From the NCBI GenBank assembly GCA_026122225.1, contig JANEZZ010002707.1:248001-312000 (forward strand): a stretch of 64,000 nucleotides of DNA. Direction: 5' to 3'. A program made the translations under genes and the position numbers. The number at the start of each line of letters is the position of its first letter. Position 1 is the first letter of the stretch. Below are positions 43,733-56,545 of this stretch, piece after piece. Source of the stretch: Heloderma charlesbogerti (lineage: Eukaryota; Chordata; Lepidosauria; Squamata; Helodermatidae). Under the pieces are notes generated by a model. That model had not been told where the DNA came from, ran no database searches, and saw only the letters and a list, made by a program, of their open reading frames with translations.

Positions 43733-46700
43733 GTAGGCTAACTCTGTTATGAGCAAACAATGAAAAAGTTATTTCTAGCAATGAAGAGCTAGTGACTAGA
43801 AAGCTAAAGTTACTTTTTGATTTTAATGAGAGTTAAGTATATGCTTAACTCTCTCCGATAAAAAAATGGGGCATACAAATCCTCAATTTCATCTTAATTG
43901 TGTTCTTAGATTGAGTCTACTACCTTCTTATGAGGCCTATTATGTCTTCACCTCAAATCTGCTGCAAATTGAAAGGCCTCATCTCAGTTCAGGATCTGAT
44001 CACTTCTGACGTATGAAACTAGCTCTCAGTTCTTCATGTTCAGTGACTGAACAATTCACATAATGGTAGCAAAGCAAGTCAAACAAGCAAAGTACGTCCA
44101 GAGAATGTGCCAAATCTTCCTAATTTTCTTTCTTTCTTTCTTATTTATTACTTTTCTATACCACTCATTAGCCAAAGCCCTAATCCCAACAGACCCTGTC
44201 TGCCAAAGAATGCTGAAATTCTGCCTTCACATAATACTATTTCCCGTAATCCTGAAAGCCAATCAATACCTTCAGATACCACAGAACATCTTGTATATGT
44301 TACATGGCACTTCACAAATGCAAAATGTTACTGCCTGTATTTTCAAAACAAAAGGATATACTAGCAAACCTGATTAAAAACAATGCAAACCTGACTAAAA
44401 ACTCTGTAGTGGTCCTATAGAACAAAAATATATAAAGCAAATGAGATAGTAGCTGTATTTGGATGACCACAACCTGGTTTAGTAAGCCAAGATATACCCA
44501 ACTGTTGTGCACCAGCATGCAACCTCTTTGCTCCCACTTTGCTCCTTCCTTTGCGTGAGTAAGGGATTCTCCACATGGGGTTTTTATCCTGCAATTGAAA
44601 TTGGTTACTCATGGAAGTTTGCAGGTCCTTTACATGATGTCGTCAACCTCCAGCGCCTCTCCCGTGGTTTCCGACAATTTCTGCAGCTTAATTTGAAATG
44701 GAAATAATGAGCTAATAAAAAGAACCAGTTTGAATCGGTTTGAATTTGTCCATGTAAAGAGGAAGTGGCACTATAACAGCGCCATCTAGTGGCTGTATAA
44801 TGAAACATATAGAACTTGCAGATAAAAGGAAAAAAGGGGGGAAGGAAGGTGCATAAAAAGCCTCTGTGTGGAGAAGCTCTAAGCAAACAAGCCAGGAAGC
44901 CACAGTTAACCATAGCTCCCTGTTACATCTACGAAAACTCATATATACACACACACACGAAAACATGAACAAAAAGAAGAAATAAGAAAAAAAATACGGA
45001 AGAACAGTCCTCGGCACTATTTTTACCCAACAAAGTGCTCTCTAAATATGGGCAAAGATCCCGTAGAGGTAACCGGCTAGGTGGTCAACAGAGAAGAGAG
45101 TGAACAGGCGGGAACTCATTCAACATGTGCAGTAGATGGGGTAAGGATTCCCACCGGAAATGTTCCTCAGCTGGGAAGATTCCCAAACGAGGCTCAGTGC
45201 AGGCACACAGCCCCATATGTGTGATGCACAGAGACCACGAAGAAGAGCTATGGTTTATGGCTTCCAAACAAGCCAGGATTCATAATCCAGCTTTAAAACA
45301 ATGGTTTGATATCTTCAAGGGCAGCCCCATGCATAATGCATTGCAGTAGTCCAATTAGAAGATTACCAGAGCATGAATCACTGTGGCCAATTTCTCTTGT
45401 TTCCAGAAGTGGCCACAGCTGATAAAAGGCACTTTTTGCCACTGAGCTCTAGTGACAGTGCTGGATCTAGGAGTACCCTCAAGCTGCAAACCTGCTCTCT
45501 CAGAGGTAGTGCAGACCGAACTCATCCAGAATAGGTTGAATACCATCTCCACAGACACAAGAACCATCTACTCACACTACTGCTGCCTTGTCAGGATTCA
45601 ACTTCAATTTATTGGTTCTCCTCCAGCCAATCTTTACTCTTTCTCATCTGATTCTTCCAAAACACCCTGCCTAACACCCTGCAATTCCAATTATGTTTCC
45701 TTCATACAGAAGGTAGTAATATGAGCAGAGTAACATGCTATCACTTTCCGTGTGGGGTATACTTCATTAGAGATCCTTACAATGTGGTTGCAATGGCCCT
45801 TGCTATAGCAACATCCTCAGAATTATGCAAGTAGGTTTTGATTTGGTTTGATTTATAAACTGGAGGACACAACTACCAGTTCAAGATCATTTGAAGCCAT
45901 TTTGATGCTAAGATGACTCCACAGGGTATCCATGGGAAGGCAATCACACAGGTATGTATCTGAATTAAATATAGGGCTGCATCTGTGTGACTGGCAGTTA
46001 CAAGGATCCCCTGATGTACATTAAAGGGGTATGTCATGATCTATAAAAGTAGAATCAGGTACAATGTTTCATTATGCTTTTAGGCTTTCGTTTGATTATT
46101 TTGAGTGCTGTCTGTGCAACCCACTGGAAAAAATGCATAGTCAAATCTTTTCAGCTTCATCATAATGCAGCCCTTTAATTTTTCTTTTAGATACCAATCA
46201 ATGTCCGACAGCCTCTGGCACCTAAAGATCTCCAGGAAACAGTATCTGAAAAACTAGGCATGGTGCCCCGGTAGATTTCAAATAAGGAACAAAAGCCAAG
46301 GAGAGGAAATGAAATTGCCAACAACAACAATAAAACAAATACAAAAAGCTCTCTCAACCACATAAATAATAAAAAAGAAATCCAAAGCAGATTTCCCCCC
46401 TTCGTTTATAGATTATATGACATTACATTAAGGGTTTTTTTAAATATACAAGTAAATAGTAAAAAACCAAAATTACAGACTTCCATATATTGCAATGTCT
46501 TTGAAGTCCATGAATTTCTATAAACAAGATTGAGACCTCCAGATGGAGAGTGCAGTGTGGAAAGAAAACCTATACACTTCCATTAAAATGTTGTAAATTC
46601 AGTAAATAAAAATAAGTATATCATTTGTTTGCCAATCAACTGTAACTATTTAAAACAGAACAAGTATGACTTCAGAAAGTGTCAAAGCTCCTTTTACATT

Positions 46701-47939
46701 TACATCAAATGTGTGAAGAACTTTTAGGTTACAGGGTGTGAAAGTCAATAGCTGTGTGCAGCAGCACATAGCTACTCCCTTTGAGGAAGGCCAGGGAAGG
46801 GGAAACAAAACAAGACACACACTTGGATGGGTCAGCTAGCTGGCCACAACTTTATTGGTTTTCAGCTTGAATAGAATTTTGGCAGGAGCATGGGGCATGG
46901 ATCTGTTAATCAGGCAGCCCGCCTGCTGCCTGATCCCGCCAACCTGGCCCATATGCCAGAGGCCTCAATGGGAGTTAGGAGCCCATATATATCACTGTGC
47001 AGACCATTCAAGTGAGCCCCTTTTATGCCACCTTGGGGTCTAGTAGGGCTGCAGCCCCAAACTGGTCTGAGTCTTGATGCCACAGCTCCATGTTCCCTTA
47101 AGGGGATTCCCTGGGGGTGGGGGGAACAGGGAGCCTAATCCCATGCCCCCTTACAAATGAATCTAGCCCAGTGCCTCCCACACCTACATAGTTGTGAATA
47201 AGAACTGAAAGCTTTTATACCTATCTTGCACTTATATTTGTCTTGCCATAAGCTCCATTACATGCTGCTGGATTAATATTCTTGCAATGGGGAAGGCAAA
47301 AACCGTACACTGTGGTGCCGATTTGTACGCGGGTAAAATTCCTTCCCAGCCCATTAACCTGCAACTGGCCTCAGTCCACAGCAAGGTGTTTGTTACTTTG
47401 GAGTGGTAACCTTGGATGGGGAAGTTGGTGACAGCAATACTGAAGCCACATGGGAGGCCCATTTTTATAGGCCATGGGTGGGCCAGAGATCGTTCTCCCT
47501 CTGGTCTGCCCACAAAGCTCCTCTTCACTCCAAGCCAACTAGGTTCCTGATTGGCTCCTGGGCCTCACAATGTGGTCGGACATCTGGTGCTGCTGTGGCT
47601 GAGTAACTGCTGACTTCTGCTGCTTCCTACCTGCCTGCCAGAACCACACACCCCACAACATCACTCCCAGGTAAGCACAGAGCTGTATTTCCTGTGACAC
47701 CAAATTATTCAAATTGATAGAAACAAACAGGGATTGCAAAGAGCTCCAAAAGGATCTCTTCCAATTGGGTGAATGGACAATAAAATGGCACGTCTGGTTC
47801 AGCATAAATAAGTGTATAGCGTTGCACCTGGGGCAAAAAAAATAATCCTATATACACATAGGACTTTTCATATATAAACTGTTGGGTCTGGGAGTTTAGG
47901 ATTGTGCTGGATAGCTCCACGATAATGTTGACCTAGTGT
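43733..47939. other. Intergenic stretch, little recognised
   Basis: About 44,128-44,190 resembles the L2-type tail at 38,990. About 45,330-45,660 and 46,830-47,600 have moderate-GC text suggestive of old interspersed repeats, but no family could be assigned. No exon recognised. Confidence 0.35.
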
Positions 47940-48046
47940 GCAGCATCTGTGAAAAAGGTGAATTCCATGTTCGGGTTCATTAGGAAAGGGTTTGAAAATA
48001 AAACTTCCAATATTGTAATGCCTTTATATAAATCTATGGTGCAACT

Positions 48047-48079
<33 letters not shown>

Positions 48080-48560
48080 GTGTCTCAAAAAGGATATTAT
48101 AATGCTGGAAAAGGTGCAGGAAAGGGCAACCAACATTATCAGGGAGCTGGAGAAACTCACCTATGAGGAAAGGTTACAACATTTGGGCTATCTAGTTTAG
48201 AAAAAAGACAAGTAAAGGAAGACAGGATAGAAGTGTATAAAATTGTGCACGGTATGGATAAAAGGGATAGGGAGAGGTTTTTCTCCCTTTCTCAAAATAC
48301 TAGAACCCAGAGTTATGCCATGAAGCTGAATGGTGGGAGATTCAGAACAGATAAAAGGAAGTACTTCTTCACACAGCACATAGTTGAACTATAGAATTTG
48401 CTACCACAAGATGTTAATGATGGACACCAACTTGGATAGCTTCAAAAGGGGATTAGACAATTAATGGAGGATAAGGCTATCAATGGCTACTAGTCATGAT
48501 GTATATTACCTCCAGTATCAGTGGCAGCATGCCTCTGAATACCAGTTGCTAAGGAACATA
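47940..48560 (+). pseudogene. CR1 LINE 3' fragment with end of ORF2
   Basis: A plus-strand frame at 47,949-48,197 encodes the CR1 ORF2 C-terminal region: LEYCVQFWS, then LEKVQERATNIIRELEKL and TYEERL. It continues into the noncoding tail with GATAGGGAGAGGTTTTTCTC and CAATGGCTACTAGTCATGAT. It is 5'-truncated and decayed. Confidence 0.8.
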
Positions 48561-48882
48561 AGCAGGAGGGTGCTATTACAGATACCTTTTTTTGCAGAAT
48601 TATAAAATTATACTCCTGCTAGGCGCATAACCAACTACAGTATAAAGAGACATGGGTCCAGTATAAATAAAGTCACACAACCATGTGGATGTATATATGC
48701 TACATGCTCAAATATCCCCATTCAAAGTCACCATGTAAACAGCTTAGCTGCTGCAAAATGCAGAAAGTGAAAAGACAGCATTGCAGTGGAAAAGGAGAGT
48801 GCCTTGAATGAGACTCTCTTGATGGATCTGAACAAGAGAGACAGAAGATGTTGCATAAGTTCGCTCCACAGGTAGGAAATCT

Positions 48883-49002
48883 GGTGCCCTTCATATGTTT
48901 TGGACTACAACCATCATAATCCCCAATCATTTGCCATTCTGATGGGGCTTTTAGGAGAATTGTAATCCAAAACATCTGGAGAGCATCAGGTTGCCTAGCC
49001 CA
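48883..49002. repeat. Palindromic short repeat, family P (copy 3)
   Basis: ATCTGGTGCCCTTCATATGT faces AACATCTGGAGAGCATCAGG; TTTTGGACTACAACCATCAT faces GAGAATTGTAATCCAAAAC. Confidence 0.65.
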
Positions 49003-50039
49003 GTTTACAGTATATTTGGGGTAGATGTAGCACCTGCAATGCAAAAATGAAAATGTAATACATTCCCCGTTTACAAAAACTCACAATATGAATGCACCCT
49101 AGCCAATACATGCTAGAATAAATTCTCCCCGTTTGTACCTATTTTACATTCCTTCCTTGAGAAGCCTGTGTATGCAAGGAATGCAAAAATCAGCCTCTGC
49201 ATATTTTGGGTTAATTCCCTTGCAGACACACCTTTTGTTCTTTGACATAATTGTTGAAGAAATTAATGAGAAGCAGCTGGCCAGCAGTCTGCTGTTCATC
49301 CTGGTTTAGATCCTCAAATAAGAAAGGCCACCTGAGGAAATTACACAGCAAAGGAGGGAAGGAACCCAACTGGGTAAGGTCATGTCAAAATACAGATGTC
49401 CAGGTCATCTACATGGTTGCATGCTGAGAATTCTAAGCTGCTCTCTGTGTTATCAGCAATGGAAAGACTGCCATACTGCTTCATCTTGCTGTGGACTTTG
49501 TGGAAGCACATATGGTAAAAACCAAAAACATTTTCAATTACAGCCTTGAACAAATGGCACGTTTACAGATAATATTTCTAGTTGGGTCATGTGTTCCTCT
49601 TGGTATGCCCAACAGTTTGGCTTTCCAGATGAGAGTTAACCCCACTAACATGTCCATTAAGTCAAAATGGAAATCTTCTTGTTAATGTCATATTACACGT
49701 GGGGTGTGTGTGGTAATTCTTATTTTGTAAATCAATTTACCTTCTTTATCTTACTCTGCTCCACAAACCAGGGGGGATGCTTCCACCAGTGATTTACTCC
49801 AAGCTGGCTGTGTGTTGAGGTCATTAGGCATACATGACGTCGTGGCCATCCAGCAGCCAGGCCGGAGCTTATCAGGGGAAAATGGATTTCCTGAGACTGC
49901 TTAAAGTCTGATGCTTTTCCTTAAGTTGGGTTCTCCTTGGTATGGTTGCTGTGTGCCCCAGCCCCCGCATTTACCCCAGGTATGCTAGCCCTGCCCAGGG
50001 GTGTGCCTTTCACCGTGACCCTGGTCAAGGGCTGTTTCC
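49003..50039. other. Intergenic stretch without recognised features
   Basis: No exon or clear repeat recognised. Confidence 0.4.
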
Positions 50040-50660
50040 TGGATGTTTCCCGTCCCTGCACAAACCCATTAGTGTCTCCTCAGAAGTAACTCTCATTGTG
50101 CTGAATGAGGCTTGCCCTCTGAATGCTCACATCAGAACTTACAGAGATCCCTCTCAAGTGACATGGCACAGTTTAAAGCCCAATTCCCTACGTGCAGTAA
50201 AACGCCATCTCGAGGCTCCAATTCGTCTTTGTTTGGTTTAATAGAGATCCTGCAGGTTCCAATGGGGGCTGGTTTCTGTCTTTGTGTTTACTGCTCTCTT
50301 TCCCACAACAAACCCATTAGTGTCTCCTCAGAAGAACCTCCCCTTGTGCTCAATGAGGCTTTCCCTCTGAATGCTCACATCAGAACTTGCAGATATCCCC
50401 CTCAACTAACATGGAACCATTTAAAGCCCAGTTCCCTAAGTGTGGTAAAGCACAATCTTGACGCTCTGATTCTCCTTTGTTTGGTTTGTTGCCATAGGAA
50501 GTAACTACTTCGAATCTTTGTTATAGAGATCCTGCAGGTAAAAATGGGGGCTGGTTTCCCGTCTTTGTCTTCCCCCCCTCACTTTCCCAGCACAAGCATA
50601 TGTGTGTCTACTCGGAAGTAACTCCCATTGTGCTCAATGAGGCTTGCTTCTGAAATGCAG
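50040..50660. repeat. Tandem repeat, about 2.3 units, period 248-284 bp
   Basis: TGTCTCCTCAGAAG starts units at 50,073 and 50,321, and its variant TGTCTACTCGGAAG starts a partial unit at 50,605. GAATGCTCACATCAGAACTT and AGAGATCCTGCAGGT recur at matching places. The second unit carries an extra roughly 36 bp (TTGCCATAGGAAGTAACTAC). Confidence 0.85.
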
Positions 50661-51039
50661 GTGCATCTGGACTTTCAGGGGAAAGGAGAAAGGGGGGACA
50701 GGGGAAGCCTCTCTTATTGGTTGAGCAGCCCCTGCCAGTCAGATGACGTTCACTCCAACCCCCCCCCCCACCAGGAAGTATGTTCTGTGAAGCGGTTTTT
50801 ACTGGTATGGAGCACTTGTGAAGCCCTGCATAGACCAAAGCACAGCAAAGCTGATTCCTTTAAAAAAAATCCGGTACTCCTCTATTCATTTCTCCTTCCG
50901 TTGTCGTGGAAACACACATGGCCCAGGTCAAAGAAGCCAAATGTAGCCACATTGGTCTCCTTGAGATATAAGGTGGGATGCATTGCTTCTATTTCCTGGC
51001 CACATATTACTCAGAACGTAACTCATGAGAGAATGATGG

Positions 51040-54000
51040 TAAGATTTTGTTGTGTTTTTAGGGGTGGGTAGCCTGCCTGATAGGCGGGAGCGAGGGGGCA
51101 TGTGTCCACCTGATGGAGGCAGTGGGGGGAGTGTTGGGGGCCAGAACATACCGAGGCTGGGCAGCAGGCGCTGGCGGAGTGCTAGGGGCAGGCCATGCCA
51201 GGTAAGGGGAACAAGGGGGAGATGTGTAGTATCTGTCCCCTGCTCCGGGCCTGTCCAGAGCCAAAGGATGGCTGGGGGAGGTGTGACTCCATCTTCTGGC
51301 CTTCGTTTGCTGCTCTGCAATGCCAGGTCTGTTACCCAGAAAACCTCCCTCATCCATGACATGATCCTGGATGAGGGTGCAGACCTGGCATGTATTATGG
51401 AGATCTGGCTGGCCGAGGCTGCTGCTCCAACCCTTGCAGCCATGTGTCCAGCTGGATTTTCATATGCACAGCAGCCGAGGGCTGGGGATCGGGGAGGGGG
51501 AGTGGCTGTTATCTACTGAGAGTCCTTGGTCTTCACCAGACCCCCTCTCCGGGAGACCAAGGTTGCTGAGTGCATGTACTGGAGGTTGGGCCCGAAGGGC
51601 AGTCTGGGGATTCTGCTCGTGTACCGTCCACCCCGCTGCATGACTGACTCCCTGGCCAAGGTGCTTGAGGTGGTCTCTGATGTGCGTGTACTGTCCCCTA
51701 ACTTATTGGTGTTGGGGGACTTCAACATACATTCAGAGGCCATCCTCACAGGAGCACCTTGGGACTTCATGGAGACCATGGCCTCCTGGGAGCTGCACCA
51801 TATTCTAACTGGGCCCACCCATGTAGCCGGTGATGCGCTAGACCTTGTGTTTGTTTCTGGAGAAGCAGGGAGTGATCTGGAAGTCAGGGGTATATCCACC
51901 ACCCCCTTGTCATGGTCAGATCACTATCTGGTGACGTTGGACTTCTCAGTTCCACAACCCCTCCGCAGGGGTGGAGGACCCATTAAAATGGCCCGCCCCA
52001 GGCGTCTTATGGATCCAAATGGATTCCTGAACGCGCTTGGGGATTCTCTGGGGTACGCCAATGGCCACTCAGTCGAGACCCTGGTGGGTGGCTGGAATGC
52101 CACAATCACTGGGGCATTAGATCAGGTGGCTCCGAAACGCCCTCACCCCCTGAACAGGGCTCAGACTGCACCATGGTTCAATCCGCGGTTACGAGCTCTG
52201 AAACAGGAGGTGAGACGGCTAGAGCGCTGGTGGCGGAAGTCTCGCTCCAAAGACGATCAGACATGGGCTAGAGCTGTATCTTCAGCCTATCACGTGGCAG
52301 TGAAGACAGCAAAAAAGGAATATTATGCTGCCTCTATCGCGTCTGCAGAGTGCTGTCCCAAGAGGCTGTTCCAAGTGGTCCGGAGCCACTGGAGAATTCT
52401 AAGGCCTCCTGTGAGGCCTTGGCAAGGCACTTTGCAGATAAAATTGATCAGATTAGGTGTGTTACTCTGCACGCTGTGGATACAGTTAGTGAGCAAGAGG
52501 CGGCCTGTGGCAAACCGGCTTTGTGGGATTGGTTCCAGCTTCTTCCTCCTGATGAAGTGGACAAGGTGCTTTCATCTGTAAGGCCGACCACCTGCTTACT
52601 TGATCCTTGCCCATCTTGGCTCATTATGGGCTGCAGAGAGAGACTGGGTGAGGAGATCAGGGCGGTGGTGAACGCCTCCCTTGAGGAGGGAGTGATGACA
52701 TCAGCCCTCAAGGAGGCAGTGATAAGACCGCTCTTAAAGAAGCCCTCCTTGGATCCTCAAGTTCTGAACAACTTTCGCCCAGTCTCAAATCTGCCATTTT
52801 GGGGCAAGGTGATTGAGCGGGTGGTGGCGATGCAGTTGAAGGCACACTTGGAAGAAACTGATTCTCTAGACCCATTTCAGTCGGGCTTCAGGCTTGGGCA
52901 TGGGACAGAAACGGCTTTGGTCACCTTGGTAGATGATACGAGGAGGGCTCTGGATAGGGGTGAATGCTCCTTCCTTGTTCTCCTCGACCTCTCAGCGGCT
53001 TTTGATACCGTTGACCACGGTATCCTCCTGGACCGCCTGGAGGGGTTGGGCATTGGAGACACCGCATTGCGGTGGTTCCGGTCCTTCCTCTGTGGCAGGT
53101 ACCAGAGGGTAGCACTGGGAGAGGAGGTTTCGGACCCGTGGCCACTCACTTGTGGGGTGCCACAGGGTTCCATCCTCTCCCCAATGCTATTTAATATCTA
53201 TGTGAAGCCGCTGGGGGCTATCATCAGGAGGTTTGGGGTGCGGTGTCATCAATATGCGGATGACACGCAGCTCTACCTCTTGTTCAAATCTTCACCAAGG
53301 TTGGCCATAGAATCCCTGTCCAAATGTCTGGAGACGGTGAGTGGCTGGATGGGGAGGAATAAGCTGAAGCTGAACTCTGACAAGACCGAGGTACTTTTGG
53401 TGGGAGACAAGAGGAGGCTAGGGGATGTTGACCTGGTGTTGAATGGGGTATGGCTACCCTTGAAAGACCAGGTCCGCAGCCTGGGGGTCATTTTAGACTC
53501 CCAGCTGTCCATGGAGGCTCAGGTGTCAGCTGTGAGCCAGACAGCGCTGTATCAACTCCATCTGATACGGCGGCTGCACCCCTTCCTTCCCGACCATCTG
53601 CTCCCATCGGTAGTACATGCCCTGGTCTCCTCTCGTTTAGACTACTGTAATGCGCTCTACGTGGGGTTACCCTTGAAGATGGTTCGGAAGCTGCAGCTGG
53701 TACAGTACGCGGCGGCTCGCCTGATTAAAGGCAGCCGCCGGCGAGATCACATCACTCCAGTGCTGAAGGAGTTGCACTGGTTGACAGTTGTTTTCTGGGC
53801 CAAATTCAAGGTTTTGGTTTTGACCTTTAAAACCCTATATGGTTCCGGCCCAGCCTATCTTAAGGAGTGCCTCCAGCAGCTCCAGACAGGCCACTTAACA
53901 AGGTCAGCCTCGGATGGCCTTCTCTCTGTCCCATCAGCCAGGACAGCTAGACTGGTGGGGACAAGGGAGAGGGCCTTTTCTGTGGTGGCCCCCACTCTGT

Positions 54001-54239
54001 GGAACTCCCTCCCTAGGGAACTCCACCATGCCCCCTCTTTAATGAGCTTCCGTCTTGCATTAAAAACGCTGTTGTTCAGGCAGGCATTTGGAGTGGGTTA
54101 GGGTATTTTAGAAAATGTTTTTATTGTAGAATTTTATTGTTTTAAACTGTTTTATTGTACGTTGTACATCGCCCAGAGTGGCTGGGTGACCAGCCAGATG
54201 CGCGATTAATAAATTTAATAATAAATAAAATAAATAAAG
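51040..54239 (+). mobile_element. Nearly complete L2 LINE
   Basis: About 3.2 kb on the plus strand: a GC-rich leader, an ORF2 with endonuclease and reverse transcriptase, and a short 3' end reading CATCGCCCAGAGTGGCTGGG followed by AATAAAT repeats to about 54,239. No CR1-style end. The exact 5' boundary and a target duplication were not resolved. The tandem repeat at 50,040-50,660 lies just upstream. Confidence 0.88.
51052..54101 (+). pseudogene. L2 ORF2: endonuclease and reverse transcriptase with one stop and one frameshift
   Basis: Frame 1 is open from 51,052 to a TGA at 51,517-51,519, then open again in the same frame to about 52,400. The TGA follows a C, and a CGA there would restore an open codon, so CpG decay is the simple explanation. 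Endonuclease motifs: LLLCNARSV, MEIWLAE, LVLGDFNIHS and WSDHYLVTLDF. Near 52,380 coding moves to the frame that is open to 54,101. That frame has FRPVSNLPFWGKVIE, FQSGFRLGHGTETAL, LLDLSAAFDTVDH, CGVPQGSILSPMLFN and the catalytic YADD (residues 302-305 of the 583-codon frame). All catalytic residues seen are intact, so this is a young copy. The L2 assignment is by motif style and 3' end. Confidence 0.88.
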
Positions 54240-54663
54240 AATAAATAAATAAGAACTGCTCATTGCCCACTAATATGATGAATCACTGCCCATTGTTTTA
54301 GCCCTCTCTGAAAAACTTTCCATTGTTGTAGTATAATATCTGGGAATTCATACCTATCTCTGAGTACTGCAAAAACTCCCTAATGGTACGCCTGCATCTG
54401 AGTTGGCAACCAAAGTGAGGGTGCTTCTAGATGGGGGGGGGGGGCTAACACTACTAGTTAGGTGGCACTGTGTGGCTATTCTGTCTTTTTCTCCTTAACC
54501 CATTTTCTGCAGTAAAAAAAAAAGAAAAGATGAAAGAAGTGGTGGGAAAACAGAAGGGTTATGAGTGGAAGATGACATCGTTTGGAACTATGGTAAAATT
54601 CTGTAAGTGAGCCAGGACGATGGTGCGATAAAAACCTTGTCTGGAAGCACTCCTAGAGATACT

Positions 54664-55249
54664 CATCTCTGAACATAAGAAGAGCCCTGTTGGATCAGAC
54701 CAAAGGCCTCTCTAGTCCAGCATTCTGTTCCCACAGAGGCCAACCAGGTGCCTATGGGAAGCCCACTAGCAATAGCACCCTCCAGCTCGTAGTCCCCAGG
54801 AACTGGTACTTAAAAGCATTCTGCCTCTGATACTAGAGGTAATATGTAGCCATTGTGACTACTAGCCATTGATAGCCTTATCCTCCATGAATGTGTCTAA
54901 CCCCCTTTTATGGCCATCCAAGTTGGCGGCAATCACTACATCTTGTGGTAGCAAATTCCATAGTTGATAAGAGTAGGAGAAAAACTTCTCCCTATCCATT
55001 TCCTCTACATCATGCATAAATTTATACACCTCTATCATGCCCCCCTTTACTAACCCTTCTTTCTAAGCTAAAAAGACCCAAACATTATAGCTTTTTCTCA
55101 GTGGGGTCTTGCTCCAGGCCAGGCCCTTAATCAGTTTGGTTGTCCTTTTCCAGCTCCACAATACCCTTTTGAAAGTATAGTGACCAGAAGTATACACAAT
55201 ATTCCAAGTGTGGTTGCACCATAGATTTGTATAAATGCATGCATTTTTG
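54664..55249 (-). mobile_element. CR1 3' part, split by Bov-B (low-coordinate piece)
   Basis: The minus-strand CR1 tail begins at its 3' end with the complement of GTTGGATCAGACCAAAGGCC and runs through CCATGAATGTGTCTAACCCC and TGGTAGCAAATTCCATAG to the reverse transcriptase C-terminal region near 55,200. Confidence 0.82.
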
Positions 55250-55715
55250 TCTAATCAAAGCTATGGTTTTCCCAGTAGTAATGTATGGCTGTGAGAGCTG
55301 GACTATAAGGAAGGCTGAGCGCCGAAGAATTGATGCTTTCCAACTGTGGTGCTGGAGAAGACTCTTACGAGTCCCCTGGACTGCAAGGAGGTCAAATCAG
55401 TCCATCCTAAAGGAAATCAACCCTGACTGCTCATTGGAAGGACAGATAATGAAGCTGAAGCTCCAATATTTTGGCCACCTAATGCAAAGAGAAAACTCCC
55501 TGGAAAAGACCCTAATGCTGGGAAAGACTGAAGGCAAAAGGAGAAGGGGACGGCAGAGGATGAGATGGCTAGATAGCATCACAGATGCAATGAATATGAA
55601 CTTGAGCACGCTCCGGGAGAGAACGCAGGACAGGAAGGCCTGGCGTGCTATGGTCCATGGGGTCACGAAGAGTCGGACACGACTGAACGACTGAACAACA
55701 ACAACAACAACAACA
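55250..55715 (+). mobile_element. Bov-B (RTE-clade) LINE 3' end
   Basis: A 466-bp 5'-truncated Bov-B flanked by a perfect 11-bp duplication ATGCATTTTTG (55,239-55,249 and 55,716-55,726). It encodes the C-terminal part of the RTE reverse transcriptase protein without a stop to 55,694, including MYGCESWTIRKAERRRIDAF, LKLQYFGHLMQRENSLEKT and RRRGRQRMRWLDSI, ending VTKSRTRLND. The noncoding end carries CGACTGAACGACTGAAC followed by CAA repeats. Bov-B is known for horizontal transfer among vertebrates. The open frame and perfect duplication show a recent insertion. Confidence 0.95.
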
Positions 55716-55726
55716 ATGCATTTTTG

Positions 55727-55870
55727 GAAGCTTTATTTTTGATTCCTTTCCTAATGATTCCTAACATCAAATTTGCCTTTTTCACAGCAGCCACACACTG
55801 GGTCAATGTTTTCACTGAGCTATCAACCACAATCCCAAGATCCCTTTCGTAGTCACTGAAACCCTAGCAA
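55727..55870 (-). mobile_element. CR1 3' part, split by Bov-B (high-coordinate piece)
   Basis: The CR1 minus-strand sequence continues after the Bov-B duplication with GGAAGCTTTATTTTTGATTC and AATTTGCCTTTTTCACAGCA, the same order as in the uninterrupted copy at 12,890-12,950. Confidence 0.8.
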
Positions 55871-56394
55871 AGGAAGGTTAGCGGGTTACTTGCACTTACG
55901 CAAGGTGTGACTTGAGGAGAGCAGGAACATGTCAAGTCTGCCATCTACCAGTATCAGTGGAATGAATCCAACACAAGCACCACATAGGCTTGCAATACAT
56001 GCAAATATATCTGGCAGTCTAAAATAGGAGTTACATCTCATGTGAAGACCAACCTACAAATTACATGAGAGATTTGTTACCAGACATTTCGATATCTTGA
56101 TTTTTGCTTTTAGAAAACCACCTCAAGTGGTTCTGATTTTGATCAGAGCAGAAGCACTGGGAGAAAGGGGTTTAACTCTCTGATCTAAACTCCGTTCCCC
56201 AAACTGTCCACTGAGGACTAAGAGGAGTTATTCTGAGTTTGGCTCTGAGAAGCCATAAAAACTAAGCTGACAATTGGCTGTATATCTCTCTGTCTCAGTG
56301 ACAGGGGGAGAAAGGAGTGAAAGGGAGAACATATTTTAGCCACCTTTTTTTAAAGTTCACAGTCTGAAATTGGTACAGAGATTTCTATTCTCTA

Positions 56395-56545
56395 GTTACA
56401 AGTTCACTTGGAAAAGTCACTATCTCTAAGCCTAACCTACTTTGCAGGGTTGTTGTGAGGACAAAATGGGTGGAGGAGAACCATTTATACCATTCTGGGC
56501 TCCTTGCAAGAAGGGTGAGATAAAAATGAAAATATAAATCAGATC
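56395..56545 (+). mobile_element. tRNA-headed SINE, 5'-truncated
   Basis: AGTCACTATCTCTAAGCCTA, CAGGGTTGTTGTGAGGACAA and a CTTGCAAGAAGGGTGAGATA end match the body and tail of the SINE at 11,437; the head is missing. Confidence 0.7.

Noticed and set aside
52877..53173. Minus-strand 98-codon frame
   Set aside because: Antisense to the L2 reverse transcriptase core; no independent support.
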